DNA of 32,193 nucleotides from PALSA-1006 sp964532405 (GTDB lineage Bacteria; Pseudomonadota; Gammaproteobacteria; Burkholderiales; Gallionellaceae), in contig CAZHIC010000027.1 of the NCBI GenBank assembly GCA_964532405.1, positions 1-32,193 on the forward strand, in the 5' to 3' direction. The notes beneath the pieces were generated by a model. The model saw only the letters and a program-made list of their open reading frames with translations, searched no databases and was not told the origin of the DNA. A program made the translations under genes and the position numbers. This document shows, in pieces, positions 1 through 7,165 of this stretch (positions within the stretch are counted from its first letter, which is position 1; each line of letters opens with the position of its first letter).

Positions 1-39
1 CAACTCCGAAAAATACTCTATGAAACTGGTGGTCATCTG

Positions 40-94
40 ACTTTTCTCGCGAAAAGTATAAAGATGCCAGATTAGCCTATTGTTTGTAAACAAT
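40..94. repeat. Two small perfect dyads downstream of tetR
   Basis: ACTTTTC-TCGC-GAAAAGT occupies 40-57 and ATTGTTT-GT-AAACAAT occupies 79-94. Both lie in the 157-base stretch after the TetR stop codon. Neither is followed by a T run on the minus strand, so they are not convincing terminators for tetR. They could be protein-binding dyads for a gene to the left of the window. Nothing else is recognisable in 1-157. Confidence 0.4.
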
Positions 95-157
95 TTTTAA
101 TGCGTTTGTCCTGATGTACGTCGATTTCCTCTCCTTTGCACCCCATGTCCACCCCAC

Positions 158-769
158 TTATTTTGAGCAGGCAGCATCAGGCTTCAAATTGTCAGTAAGG
201 GCGGGGATAACCAATGCGCGAAAAAGAGAATTGATTTCTTTGGGGGCGAGAGGGTGTTTATATTGAAACCACCAGGTGATTACTGCGATAAATGTTGCCC
301 CTAGAAAATCTATAAATAAATCGAATGGAATTCCTGAAGCAGAAGTTTTGTTATAAAGAGGCCGCGCTTCTTTCTTCATGAGTTGCACAATTATGTCTTC
401 CAAGTTTCTGCTTACAATAGTCCAGCCATGCCCGCCAGCGAGCGAAATAAATACGTCTTTATGGTCATGCGCGTGCTCAAACATCGCCAGGCTAAAACCA
501 ATTACCTTTTCATAGCTGTGCGCGGATGTACTTGCTGCCGTTTTTTGAGCAGCTTGCAGAAATTCTCGTAACCCCTGAAGACCGTCAACCAGCAGCTCGT
601 TTTTGTCGCGATAGTGCGTATAAAAAGTCGAGCGGCCTATGTCTGCCCGATCCAGTATTTCCTGCACCGCAATAGATTCGTAGCTTTTCTCGTTCATCAG
701 AGAAATCAATGCTGCGCTAAGTGCCTTGCGCGTCTTTTGAGTACGGCGGTCTCCGGTCATTTTTTTCAT
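158..769 (-). CDS. TetR/AcrR family transcriptional regulator
   Basis: A 203-residue one-component repressor, the usual length for the family. Residues 10-60 form the TetR DNA-binding domain. The helix-turn-helix lies at about 34-53, and the recognition-helix segment ends in STFYTHYRDKNELL, the hallmark of the family. The C-terminal two thirds is the variable ligand-binding and dimerisation domain, so the inducer cannot be read. The ATG at 769 is supported by an AGGAG seven bases upstream. It is divergent from the transport operon starting near 934, with a 16-bp dyad between them, which suggests local control of that operon and autoregulation. The family call is firm; the target is inferred from position. 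Confidence 0.9.
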   Translation of the reverse strand: MKKMTGDRRTQKTRKALSAALISLMNEKSYESIAVQEILDRADIGRSTFYTHYRDKNELLVDGLQGLREFLQAAQKTAASTSAHSYEKVIGFSLAMFEHAHDHKDVFISLAGGHGWTIVSRNLEDIIVQLMKKEARPLYNKTSASGIPFDLFIDFLGATFIAVITWWFQYKHPLAPKEINSLFRALVIPALTDNLKPDAACSK

Positions 770-796
770 AGCTCACTCCTCGCATATCGAAATGGT

Positions 797-823
797 GAAC
801 AAAACGCATGGTTTTGTCCGTTC
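797..823. promoter_or_regulatory. Inverted repeat in the tetR leader (possible second operator)
   Basis: ACAAAAC-GCATG-GTTTTGT is a perfect 7-bp dyad at 799-817, and the GAAC at 797-800 is echoed by GTTC at 820-823. It sits about 30 bases upstream of the tetR start codon, where an autoregulatory site would lie. The half-site differs from the dyad at 885-900, so it may bind a different protein. Confidence 0.35.
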
Positions 824-849
824 CTGAACAGAAGCCATGGCGGATGTTC

Positions 850-900
850 TGTCATTCCCTCTTTTCGGCCATTATATTCCTAACATGAACTTGTGTTCAT
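850..900 (+). promoter_or_regulatory. Probable promoter and TetR operator of the export operon
   Basis: A TATATT -10-like box lies at 873-878, with a weak TGTCAT -35-like hexamer 17 bp upstream at 850-855. Directly downstream is a perfect dyad ATGAAC-TTGT-GTTCAT at 885-900, covering the predicted transcription start. A 16-bp dyad in the tetR/operon intergenic region is the typical setting of a TetR-family operator. The dyad is seen; its function is inferred. Confidence 0.5.
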
Positions 901-933
901 TTTCTAACACGTATCCAGAAAGGATGGTTTGTG

Positions 934-1440
934 ATGATAGCCAGCATGCCGCAAGCGTCTCAAGAAGTTAATTTCGGACTTGCTCATTTTGAAAAATGGG
1001 CAATCTCGATTACGTTTTTTATTTTCTGCATTTCCTTATCTTTTTCCGGGGGAGCGCTTGCCGCCGATGTGACCGCCACCCTGTCCATTCAAGCGGGCGG
1101 TTTTGCCCACCCGCGAGGGCATGCCATCGCGAGTTTATTTCGTGCAGAGGATGATGTGTTAAAGCACGGCACCGCCTATCGGAAAGCAACGGCGGAAATT
1201 CACGATGGCCGAGCGACCTTCAGTTTCCCCGACCTGGCTTACGGTACTTATGCCGTAAACGTGTTCCACGATGAGAACGACAACGGGACGCTGGATCATA
1301 ACGTATTCCATTTTCCGGGCGAGCCGCTCGGCTTTTCCAACCATTTCAGTCTTGGCTTGTTTTCCGGTATGCCTAGTTTTGAAAAAATGAAATTTCAATT
1401 TTCGGCGGACACGGGTGTTGTCGAGATCGTCGTTAAGTGA
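934..1440 (+). CDS. DUF2141 family periplasmic protein
   Basis: About 168 residues. An N-terminal hydrophobic stretch (roughly residues 24-43 from the ATG at 934) ends at ALA-ADV, a good signal peptidase I site, so the product should be periplasmic. The mature part matches the DUF2141 pattern: HDENDNGTLDHN followed by a PGEPLGFSNH segment. Members are small beta-sandwich proteins of unknown function. The in-frame GTG at 931 is an equally possible start; AAGGA at 920-924 serves either. It is the first gene of the operon, ten bases ahead of the first permease. No enzymatic residues can be named. Confidence 0.75.
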   Translation: MIASMPQASQEVNFGLAHFEKWAISITFFIFCISLSFSGGALAADVTATLSIQAGGFAHPRGHAIASLFRAEDDVLKHGTAYRKATAEIHDGRATFSFPDLAYGTYAVNVFHDENDNGTLDHNVFHFPGEPLGFSNHFSLGLFSGMPSFEKMKFQFSADTGVVEIVVK

Positions 1441-1450
1441 GGGAGCGATC

Positions 1451-2674
1451 ATGATTTTTTTCGAAATCGCCAGAAACAACTTGCGCCGCAACCGGCGGCG
1501 CACTCTCTCCACGCTGGCGGCGATCGCGGTGGGCGTGAGCATGGTGGTGTTCGTCAACGGCGTCACCCAGGGCATTTCCGCGAACATGTCGGATGCGCTG
1601 GTCAACCAGATCGACGGCCATGTGCGTATCCAGCACCGCGATTACAAAAAATATTTTATTTCCGGGCAGGAAAAAATCCTGATCCCGGATTTTCGCGAAC
1701 TCAAAGCAGAGGTGATGAAGAATCCGCATGTGCGCGCCGTCATGCCGCGCGTGGCGATGGTCGGTCTGATGGGCAATAACGACAAAAGCAGCACCTTTTT
1801 CGCATTCGCATCCGATCTTTCGACGCTGACCACGGTGTTGCCGGACTACGGCAAAAATCTGGTCGCCGGACAACTGCTGTCGGAAAGCGATCCTGACGGC
1901 GTGCTGGTGGGGCGCGCGCTGGCGAAGAACCTCAAATTGAACATCGGGGACGAATTGGTGCTGATTTCCAAAACCATGCACGGCGAAAACAGTAACGCGC
2001 TGGTGCATGTGCGCGGTGTGGTGACCTTCCCGCCCGACGATGTGCTCGAACAAAGCCTGATGTTCACCACCTTGGGCAAAATGGTGAAAGAAAATCTGCT
2101 GGATCTTGGCAACAGTGCAACCCAGCTGGTAGTGCGCATCGACGATACGAAGAATGTTCCTGAAGTCGAGGCAGAGCTCAACCATTATTTCGAATCGCAC
2201 GGCATGCCCTGGCAGGTCGTGCCCTGGTATGAGAACGGGGTCTATAGCCGCATGGTCGCGATGTTCGACGGCATCAGCAGCCTGATTTCCGTCATTCTGA
2301 TTTTGATGGTCGGCGTGGTCACGAGCAACGCGCTGCTGATGACGTTCTTCGAGCGCATCCGGGAAATCGGCACGATGCGCGCCATCGGCATGAACAAGAG
2401 CGATGTGTACCGCTTGCTCTATACCGAATCGGCCATCGTCGGCATCAGCGGTGCGCTGCTCGGATTAACCGTCGGCGTGGCGCTAGTGTTGCTGGGGCAG
2501 TATTTCGGCATACCGCTGGGCGGCTTCGTCAACCAGGTCGTGCATCCGGTACTGAATCCCTCCAGCCTGGCGGTGTCGGTGGCGGCGCCCATCGTCTGCA
2601 TCATTATCGCAGCCTACATACCGATACGCGCCGCGACCCGGATGAGCGTCATCGAATCGTTGAATCATCACTGA
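1451..2674 (+). CDS. ABC transporter permease, FtsX/LolC/MacB type (first of pair)
   Basis: A 407-residue inner-membrane permease. It begins with a basic stretch (RNNLRRNRRRT) and one transmembrane helix at about 19-38. A periplasmic domain of roughly 230 residues (MacB_PCD-like) follows, then three C-terminal helices. The sequence ERIREIGTMRAIGM after the second helix is the FtsX-family coupling segment that contacts the ATPase. I chose the ATG at 1451 because a GAGGGA precedes it and the sister permease starts the same way; an upstream in-frame ATG at 1415 would overlap the previous gene. This architecture is that of LolC/LolE and MacB, which extract lipoproteins or push substrates from the periplasm rather than forming a pore. 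Cargo is unknown. Confidence 0.85.
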   Translation: MIFFEIARNNLRRNRRRTLSTLAAIAVGVSMVVFVNGVTQGISANMSDALVNQIDGHVRIQHRDYKKYFISGQEKILIPDFRELKAEVMKNPHVRAVMPRVAMVGLMGNNDKSSTFFAFASDLSTLTTVLPDYGKNLVAGQLLSESDPDGVLVGRALAKNLKLNIGDELVLISKTMHGENSNALVHVRGVVTFPPDDVLEQSLMFTTLGKMVKENLLDLGNSATQLVVRIDDTKNVPEVEAELNHYFESHGMPWQVVPWYENGVYSRMVAMFDGISSLISVILILMVGVVTSNALLMTFFERIREIGTMRAIGMNKSDVYRLLYTESAIVGISGALLGLTVGVALVLLGQYFGIPLGGFVNQVVHPVLNPSSLAVSVAAPIVCIIIAAYIPIRAATRMSVIESLNHH

Positions 2675-2688
2675 ACATGGGGCACGAC

Positions 2689-3915
2689 ATGACACTTTTT
2701 TACATGGCCTACAAAAACCTGTGGCGTAACCGGCGCCGCACGTTGTTGACCGAAATTTCGATTTTATTCGGGGTGCTGGTGATTATCGGCTCGGGAAATT
2801 TCATCAACGGCATGCAGCGCGACTGGGCTCAGTTCGAGATCAATTCCAACACTGGCGCATTCCAGATCGAACACCGCGATTATCAGGACCTGCGCAAATC
2901 CGAGCCGTTAAAGGTGACGCTGGAAAACGGCACTGCACTGGTGGATAAAATTTCTAAAATGCCCGGCGTGCGCGCGGCCTACGGCAAGCTGAATTTTTCC
3001 GGCATGGTGAGCAGCGGACTGAAGAGCACTTTTTTCGATGGCCGGGCGATTGACGTTGCAGGGCAACGCAAAACCCTGACACAGCAGAGCGACCTGATCG
3101 TCGCGGGCAAACCGCTTAACGACAGCACGGGCGGGGTGATCCTCGGCGCCGACCTGGCAGACATGCTGGGCATCAAGATCGGCGACCCGGTCACGATCGT
3201 GGTGCAGACTTTGCATGGCGGACTCAACCTGACCTACGGCACGCTGGTGGGCACCAAGAATGGCCGACATTTCCCCTCCTCGACTTATCTGGAAATGCCG
3301 TTGGGCGACGCGCAAAAATTGCTGCGGGTGCATGACCGCGTATCGCAGGTGGTGGTGGGCGCGGATAATTTCGACGACATCCCCGCCCTGATGCAACGGG
3401 TCGAAGCCGGGTTGCACGGCGGACACGGATCGTTGGTGCTGCGGGCATATCCCGAACTGATCCCGATCTACTCCAGGGCAATCCCCTCGTTCAAGCTGAT
3501 TTCCCTCGTCGTCGGCCTCGTGCTGTTTATTCTGGTCGGCGGTGGCATCGGCAACGTGATGGCGATGACAGTGATGGAACGGAAAAGAGAAATCGGCACG
3601 CTGCGCGCCATCGGCATGGAAAAAAACCAGGTGCGGCGCTTGTTCCTGAACGAGGGTTTAATCATCGGCAGTATCGGCGCATTGGTCGGCCTGCTGCTGG
3701 CCAACGGACTGACCTTGCTGATCGCGGCGCACGGCGGCGTCCCGCTGCCCCCACCACCCGGAACCAGCCAGGCCCTGTCCATCATCCCGCAAATGAGTCT
3801 GGCGACGAGCCTGTTGGGCGTGTCCATGCCGGTGCTGGTGAGCGTGCTGGCGGCCTGGTGGTCGGCATCCGCTGCGGCAAATTTAAATCCTGTTGAAGCA
3901 TTGATGGAGTCATAA
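2689..3915 (+). CDS. ABC transporter permease, FtsX/LolE/MacB type (second of pair)
   Basis: A 408-residue paralogue of the preceding gene with the same layout: basic N-terminus (KNLWRNRRRT), first helix at about 18-40, large periplasmic domain, and three C-terminal helices. The coupling motif is MERKREIGTLRAIGM. The ATG at 2689 has a GGGG at 2679-2682; the in-frame ATG at 2677 is possible but lacks one. A pair of distinct FtsX-type permeases with one ATPase gene mirrors LolC-LolE-LolD. That suggests a heterodimeric permease, unlike the homodimeric MacB, which also has its ATPase fused. The periplasmic domains of the two genes have diverged clearly. Confidence 0.85.
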   Translation: MTLFYMAYKNLWRNRRRTLLTEISILFGVLVIIGSGNFINGMQRDWAQFEINSNTGAFQIEHRDYQDLRKSEPLKVTLENGTALVDKISKMPGVRAAYGKLNFSGMVSSGLKSTFFDGRAIDVAGQRKTLTQQSDLIVAGKPLNDSTGGVILGADLADMLGIKIGDPVTIVVQTLHGGLNLTYGTLVGTKNGRHFPSSTYLEMPLGDAQKLLRVHDRVSQVVVGADNFDDIPALMQRVEAGLHGGHGSLVLRAYPELIPIYSRAIPSFKLISLVVGLVLFILVGGGIGNVMAMTVMERKREIGTLRAIGMEKNQVRRLFLNEGLIIGSIGALVGLLLANGLTLLIAAHGGVPLPPPPGTSQALSIIPQMSLATSLLGVSMPVLVSVLAAWWSASAAANLNPVEALMES

Positions 3916-3916
3916 C

Positions 3917-4696
3917 ATGAAATTTACTCGAATTGAAAAAGTGCAATCCCTGCTGCTGGCTGGCGCACTGATGATCTTTGCGCCGCTTACCGGCTACGCC
4001 GAGCCCAGTACATCGCAGATGCCCGGTGCCTTACAAATATTAGACCGCGCCGACGACAAATGGGACCTCAATCTCAAGAACGCCACGACCGAAGTGGAAT
4101 TGCTGGTCTACCGGGAAAACGAGTTGCGCAAGACTTACCGCATGAAGCTAAAATATCAGGACACCGATCATGTGCTGGCGGAAACGACTTATCCGCCGCG
4201 CAACGAGGGCGAAAAAATGCTACAGGCGGGGCGCAGAAACTATTGGTTGTTCCTGCCCAACATCAACCGCGCGGTGCGCATCTCGGAATCCAACAGCCTG
4301 TCCAACAGCGATTTTTCCAACACCGATCTGCTGTCACCGCGCTTGAGCAATGAGTACACCCCGACCCTCGTTGGCACGGAAAAACTGGGCGAGGTGGAAA
4401 CCTATAAACTCGAACTGCTGGCGAAAGACGAGAGCACCCCATATGCAAAAATCGTTTACTGGGTGCGCCAGGCCGATTTTTTTCCGCTGCGGCGCGATTA
4501 CTACACCTTTTCCCAGCAACTGCTGAAGCGTCTGGACATCAAGGCCTCGAAGCCGGATACGCAAGCGCCGGACACCTTCGTCATGAGCAGCGTGCTGGAA
4601 CGCGACAAGAAAACCGTGATCCGCTACCTCAAGCAAACGCACGGCTCAGGTTTCCCGCCGGAAACCTTCCGCGAAACCGCGCTGATGAAGCGCTGA
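3917..4696 (+). CDS. LolA-like outer-membrane lipoprotein-sorting family protein
   Basis: A 259-residue secreted protein. Residues 1-28 are a signal peptide ending GYA-E. The mature sequence fits the COG2834-type LolA-like fold, which is described as half-barrel forming and able to hold acyl chains. Typical segments are RENELRKTYRMKLKY, YPPRNEGEKMLQ, NYWLFLPNINRAVRIS, SNSDFSNTDLL and FPLRRDYYTF. It starts one base after the second permease stop and has a GGAG at 3905-3908. By family and context it probably ferries a lipid or lipoprotein between the permease pair and the barrel encoded next. It is clearly longer than a housekeeping LolA (about 180 mature residues), so it is not simply lolA. 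Confidence 0.8.
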   Translation: MKFTRIEKVQSLLLAGALMIFAPLTGYAEPSTSQMPGALQILDRADDKWDLNLKNATTEVELLVYRENELRKTYRMKLKYQDTDHVLAETTYPPRNEGEKMLQAGRRNYWLFLPNINRAVRISESNSLSNSDFSNTDLLSPRLSNEYTPTLVGTEKLGEVETYKLELLAKDESTPYAKIVYWVRQADFFPLRRDYYTFSQQLLKRLDIKASKPDTQAPDTFVMSSVLERDKKTVIRYLKQTHGSGFPPETFRETALMKR

Positions 4697-4708
4697 GCGA
4701 GTATAAAA

Positions 4709-6151
4709 ATGAATACTCCTATTCCATTTATCTCAGATGATTTATTTGGCTCAAACCCCTCCCAGCCTCCCCTTGTCAGGGGAGGAGCGCGATTTGCTCT
4801 CCCCCTGACAAGGGGGAGTTGGAGGGGGTTTGGTTCTAACGGACTATTGGGGTTTATGCTGGCAGCGTTCGCGCTGTCAGCCCTGCTCGCGGCGAGTGTC
4901 CGGGCGGAATCATTGCCTGACAAATCAGCCCCCTTCGGCAACGACGATCCATTCGCCGTGCTCGGCATCAATGACCCAGCAACACCGAATGAGATACTGC
5001 GCGCCACGCGCATCAAGACGGAAGGTTCGCTGTTTCTCAGGAGCGTCTACAACAATCTCAACCAGGACTCGCGCGTCAACCCCGGCAACCGCGTCATACA
5101 ACTGGATAAGCAGAGCCCGGTTTTTGAAACAAGACTGACCGCGAGCCAGCACCTGGACGAGGCGCAGCAATGGCGCTGGCTACTCAAAGGGTTCGCGTCC
5201 AACGCGAGCTACATCGACCAGTACGGGATGCAGAATCAAGGCGGGCGTGTAGACGAATTGTTCGTGGACCGGAAGGGCGCAGGCTGGTTCGCCAGTCTGG
5301 GCAAACGCCGCATCAACTGGGGGCATGCTCAGGGGTTCAATCCGGTCAATGTGGTGGTGCCCCCGCGCGACCCGAGCAACCCTGGACGCGAGACCGAAGG
5401 GCAGCCGATGCTGTGGGTGAATAATGTGGGCAGCGCGGGATCGGTAGATGTGATCGCCACGCGCAATTATGACCGCAACTACGCCAGCGACCAGAACCGC
5501 TGGGGCGTCAAGTGGGGCTACACCGGAGCGAAAAGCGACTACGCGCTGTATTACTTCGATGGCGAGCGTTACCGTGACGGGCGCGCTTACGAACAGATGT
5601 TGGGCGCATCCTTCTCCGCAGACGTATATCCGGGCGTCACGGCTTATATGGAAACGGCGCGCTTCGGCAACAACTACCGCAACTACTATGACGCCGACGG
5701 CGCGATTATCCAGAATAACGGCGCGTACTGGCAAACCGTCGCGGGGGCCACGCTCAACCTGGGCGGCAAGCGCAACCTCGTCGCCGAATACTTGCGCAAC
5801 GATCAAGGCTACTCCGCAGCGGAACGCCTGAATTATTTTCAGGCTGCCGACCTGCAACTCGCCGGCGGCCTGCCCACAGGAATCCCGCGCGATTACAAAT
5901 TGACCGGGATGAACCGGGACTATCTGCTGGTGCGCTATCAGGACGAGTGGCGCGAACGCTACACCGGGGAAGTGAGCGTGCTTGCGGCAGCGGATCGCTC
6001 GTATTCGCTGCGGGCGCAGGGGAACTACGCCATCTCGGATTACTACGAACTGCGGCTAGTCTTGCTGCAAAACCGGGGCGAGCGCGACAGCGAATTCGGC
6101 AACAGCCCGGTAAGTAACGCGCTGGAACTTAGTCTAGGCGCAAATTTTTAA
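4709..6151 (+). CDS. Outer-membrane beta-barrel protein (DUF1302-like) with repeat-encoded N-terminal insert
   Basis: A 480-residue protein. A hydrophobic signal-like core (FMLAAFALSALLAASVRA-ES) lies at about residues 49-67. The rest shows alternating aromatic and polar strands with many Tyr, Asn and Arg residues and ends in the pattern LSLGANF, with the terminal Phe typical of outer-membrane barrels. A segment around GKRRINWGHAQGFNPVN resembles DUF1302-type porins. Residues about 15-42 are translated from an 81-bp palindromic repeat, giving an unusually long n-region. An internal ATG at 4856 would yield a bare signal peptide, but its GGGG is only 3 bases away and it lacks basic residues. 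It may be the exit component for the operon's cargo; the exact family is uncertain. Confidence 0.7.
   Translation: MNTPIPFISDDLFGSNPSQPPLVRGGARFALPLTRGSWRGFGSNGLLGFMLAAFALSALLAASVRAESLPDKSAPFGNDDPFAVLGINDPATPNEILRATRIKTEGSLFLRSVYNNLNQDSRVNPGNRVIQLDKQSPVFETRLTASQHLDEAQQWRWLLKGFASNASYIDQYGMQNQGGRVDELFVDRKGAGWFASLGKRRINWGHAQGFNPVNVVVPPRDPSNPGRETEGQPMLWVNNVGSAGSVDVIATRNYDRNYASDQNRWGVKWGYTGAKSDYALYYFDGERYRDGRAYEQMLGASFSADVYPGVTAYMETARFGNNYRNYYDADGAIIQNNGAYWQTVAGATLNLGGKRNLVAEYLRNDQGYSAAERLNYFQAADLQLAGGLPTGIPRDYKLTGMNRDYLLVRYQDEWRERYTGEVSVLAAADRSYSLRAQGNYAISDYYELRLVLLQNRGERDSEFGNSPVSNALELSLGANF
4752..4832. repeat. 81-bp palindromic interspersed repeat inside a coding region
   Basis: Two 37-bp arms (4752-4788 and 4796-4832) are near-perfect reverse complements around a 7-base centre. 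Each arm also holds a smaller hairpin, CCCCT-TGTC-AGGGG on the left and CCCCCT-GACA-AGGGGG on the right, offset slightly. The outer ends read CAAACCCC and GGGGTTTG. The length is exactly 27 codons, so the reading frame of the barrel gene is kept. It looks like a short palindromic, REP- or MITE-type element. Only one copy is visible in this window. Confidence 0.8.
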
Positions 6152-6181
6152 ATAAGGTCAATTTTTAATGGAGATCAGGAC

Positions 6182-6868
6182 ATGAGCATCAAACTGAAAT
6201 CGGTGGGCAAGACTTACCAGCTCGGACAGATCACCGTGCATGCGCTGCGCGACGCGTCGCTCGAAATCGACCAGGGCGAATTCGTCGCCCTAGTCGGGCC
6301 ATCCGGCAGCGGCAAATCGACCTTGCTGCAACTGATGGGCGCGCTCGATCAGCCCAGCAGCGGCGAGGTGTGGGTGGATAACCAGCCCGTCAATCAATTG
6401 AACGACCACGAGCTGGCAAAATTACGCCGCGACCGCATCGGGTTTATCTTCCAGTCCTTCAACCTCATTCCGGTGTTGAGCGTATTCGGCAACGTCGAAC
6501 TGCCGCTGGTGTTGCAGAAGGTAGCCAAGCAGGAACGCCATGACCGGGTGTACGCGATGCTGGAGCGCGTCGGCCTGTCCGACCGCGCGCTGCACAAGAC
6601 CGAGGAACTGAGCGGCGGCCAGCGCCAGCGCGTGGCCATCGCCCGTGCGCTGGTCACCAACCCGACCATCGTTTTGTCGGACGAACCCACCGCCAACCTG
6701 GACTCGAAGACCGGCGAAGAAATCCTAGCCCTCATGCGACGTTTGAATGAGGAACAGCAAGTCACGCTGCTGTTCGCCACCCATGACCCCAAGATCGTCA
6801 AACACGCGAAACGGGTGGTCAGCATTCTGGATGGGCGCATCAATGGAGATCAGCGGGTGACTGCCTGA
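6182..6868 (+). CDS. ABC transporter ATP-binding protein, LolD/MacB type
   Basis: A 228-residue stand-alone nucleotide-binding domain. The Walker A motif GPSGSGKST lies at 39-47, the Q-loop is in FIFQSFNLIPVLSV, the signature is LSGGQRQRVAIARAL, the Walker B is IVLSDEPTANLD, and the switch His is in FATHD. The SFNLIPVL and ANLDSKTGEEI wording is typical of the LolD/MacB/FtsE clade that partners FtsX-type permeases. It would energise the two permeases encoded upstream. It starts 30 bases after the barrel gene, with a GGAG at 6170-6173. As the last clear member of the operon it completes a transporter set. Confidence 0.9.
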   Translation: MSIKLKSVGKTYQLGQITVHALRDASLEIDQGEFVALVGPSGSGKSTLLQLMGALDQPSSGEVWVDNQPVNQLNDHELAKLRRDRIGFIFQSFNLIPVLSVFGNVELPLVLQKVAKQERHDRVYAMLERVGLSDRALHKTEELSGGQRQRVAIARALVTNPTIVLSDEPTANLDSKTGEEILALMRRLNEEQQVTLLFATHDPKIVKHAKRVVSILDGRINGDQRVTA

Positions 6869-7045
6869 CAGGCCGATATGGGGCCACATCCCGCTTTAGG
6901 ACGAGCGCGGTTTGCCTGAACCAACCAGCGGTATCGAAGAACTGAATATACAGTTTCAATTAACGCAGCAAGTTGGACGAATTACATTTACGGATTCAAT
7001 TTTTGGATGTGAGAAGAACCTACGTTGAGAAATCAGGAGCAGAAA
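6869..7045 (+). other. Intergenic spacer after the export operon
   Basis: The 177 bases between the ATPase stop and the small membrane-peptide gene hold no open reading frame with a ribosome-binding site and no clear terminator or well-spaced promoter. A TATACA at 6947-6952 could serve as a -10 box, but no matching -35 is seen. Confidence 0.3.
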
Positions 7046-7165
7046 ATGAAAGAAAGAATGAAATCATCTTTGACAGTTCTGGCAGTGATAGCGGGTGTCG
7101 TTCTGATTATGTATTTTTTGGGCACCAAGGCGGTCGATTTCATAGCCAAGATGCACGGTGGTTAA
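7046..7165 (+). CDS. Small single-pass membrane protein (39 aa), unknown function
   Basis: An ATG at 7046 opens a 39-codon frame ending in TAA at 7163-7165. It is preceded by AGGAG at 7035-7039, an ideal ribosome-binding site six bases away. The peptide has a charged start (MKERMKSS), a hydrophobic helix of about 18 residues (LTVLAVIAGVVLIMYFLG) and a short basic tail ending KMHGG. It could be a regulatory micropeptide of the upstream transporter or an independent membrane peptide; I do not recognise a family. Its last bases overlap the smc stop codon tail to tail. The coding call rests on the ribosome-binding site and the clear membrane-helix pattern. Confidence 0.65.
   Translation: MKERMKSSLTVLAVIAGVVLIMYFLGTKAVDFIAKMHGG

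Noticed and set aside
4752..4832. Palindrome considered as a terminator between the LolA-like and barrel genes
   Set aside because: It has no T tract and lies inside the open reading frame, downstream of the likely barrel start codon.
4624..5016. Minus-strand 130-residue frame across the palindromic repeat, containing PLVRGRANRAPPLTRGGWEGF-type peptide
   Set aside because: It exists because the repeat is a palindrome and reads similarly on both strands. It has no ribosome-binding site and lies antisense to the LolA-like and barrel genes.
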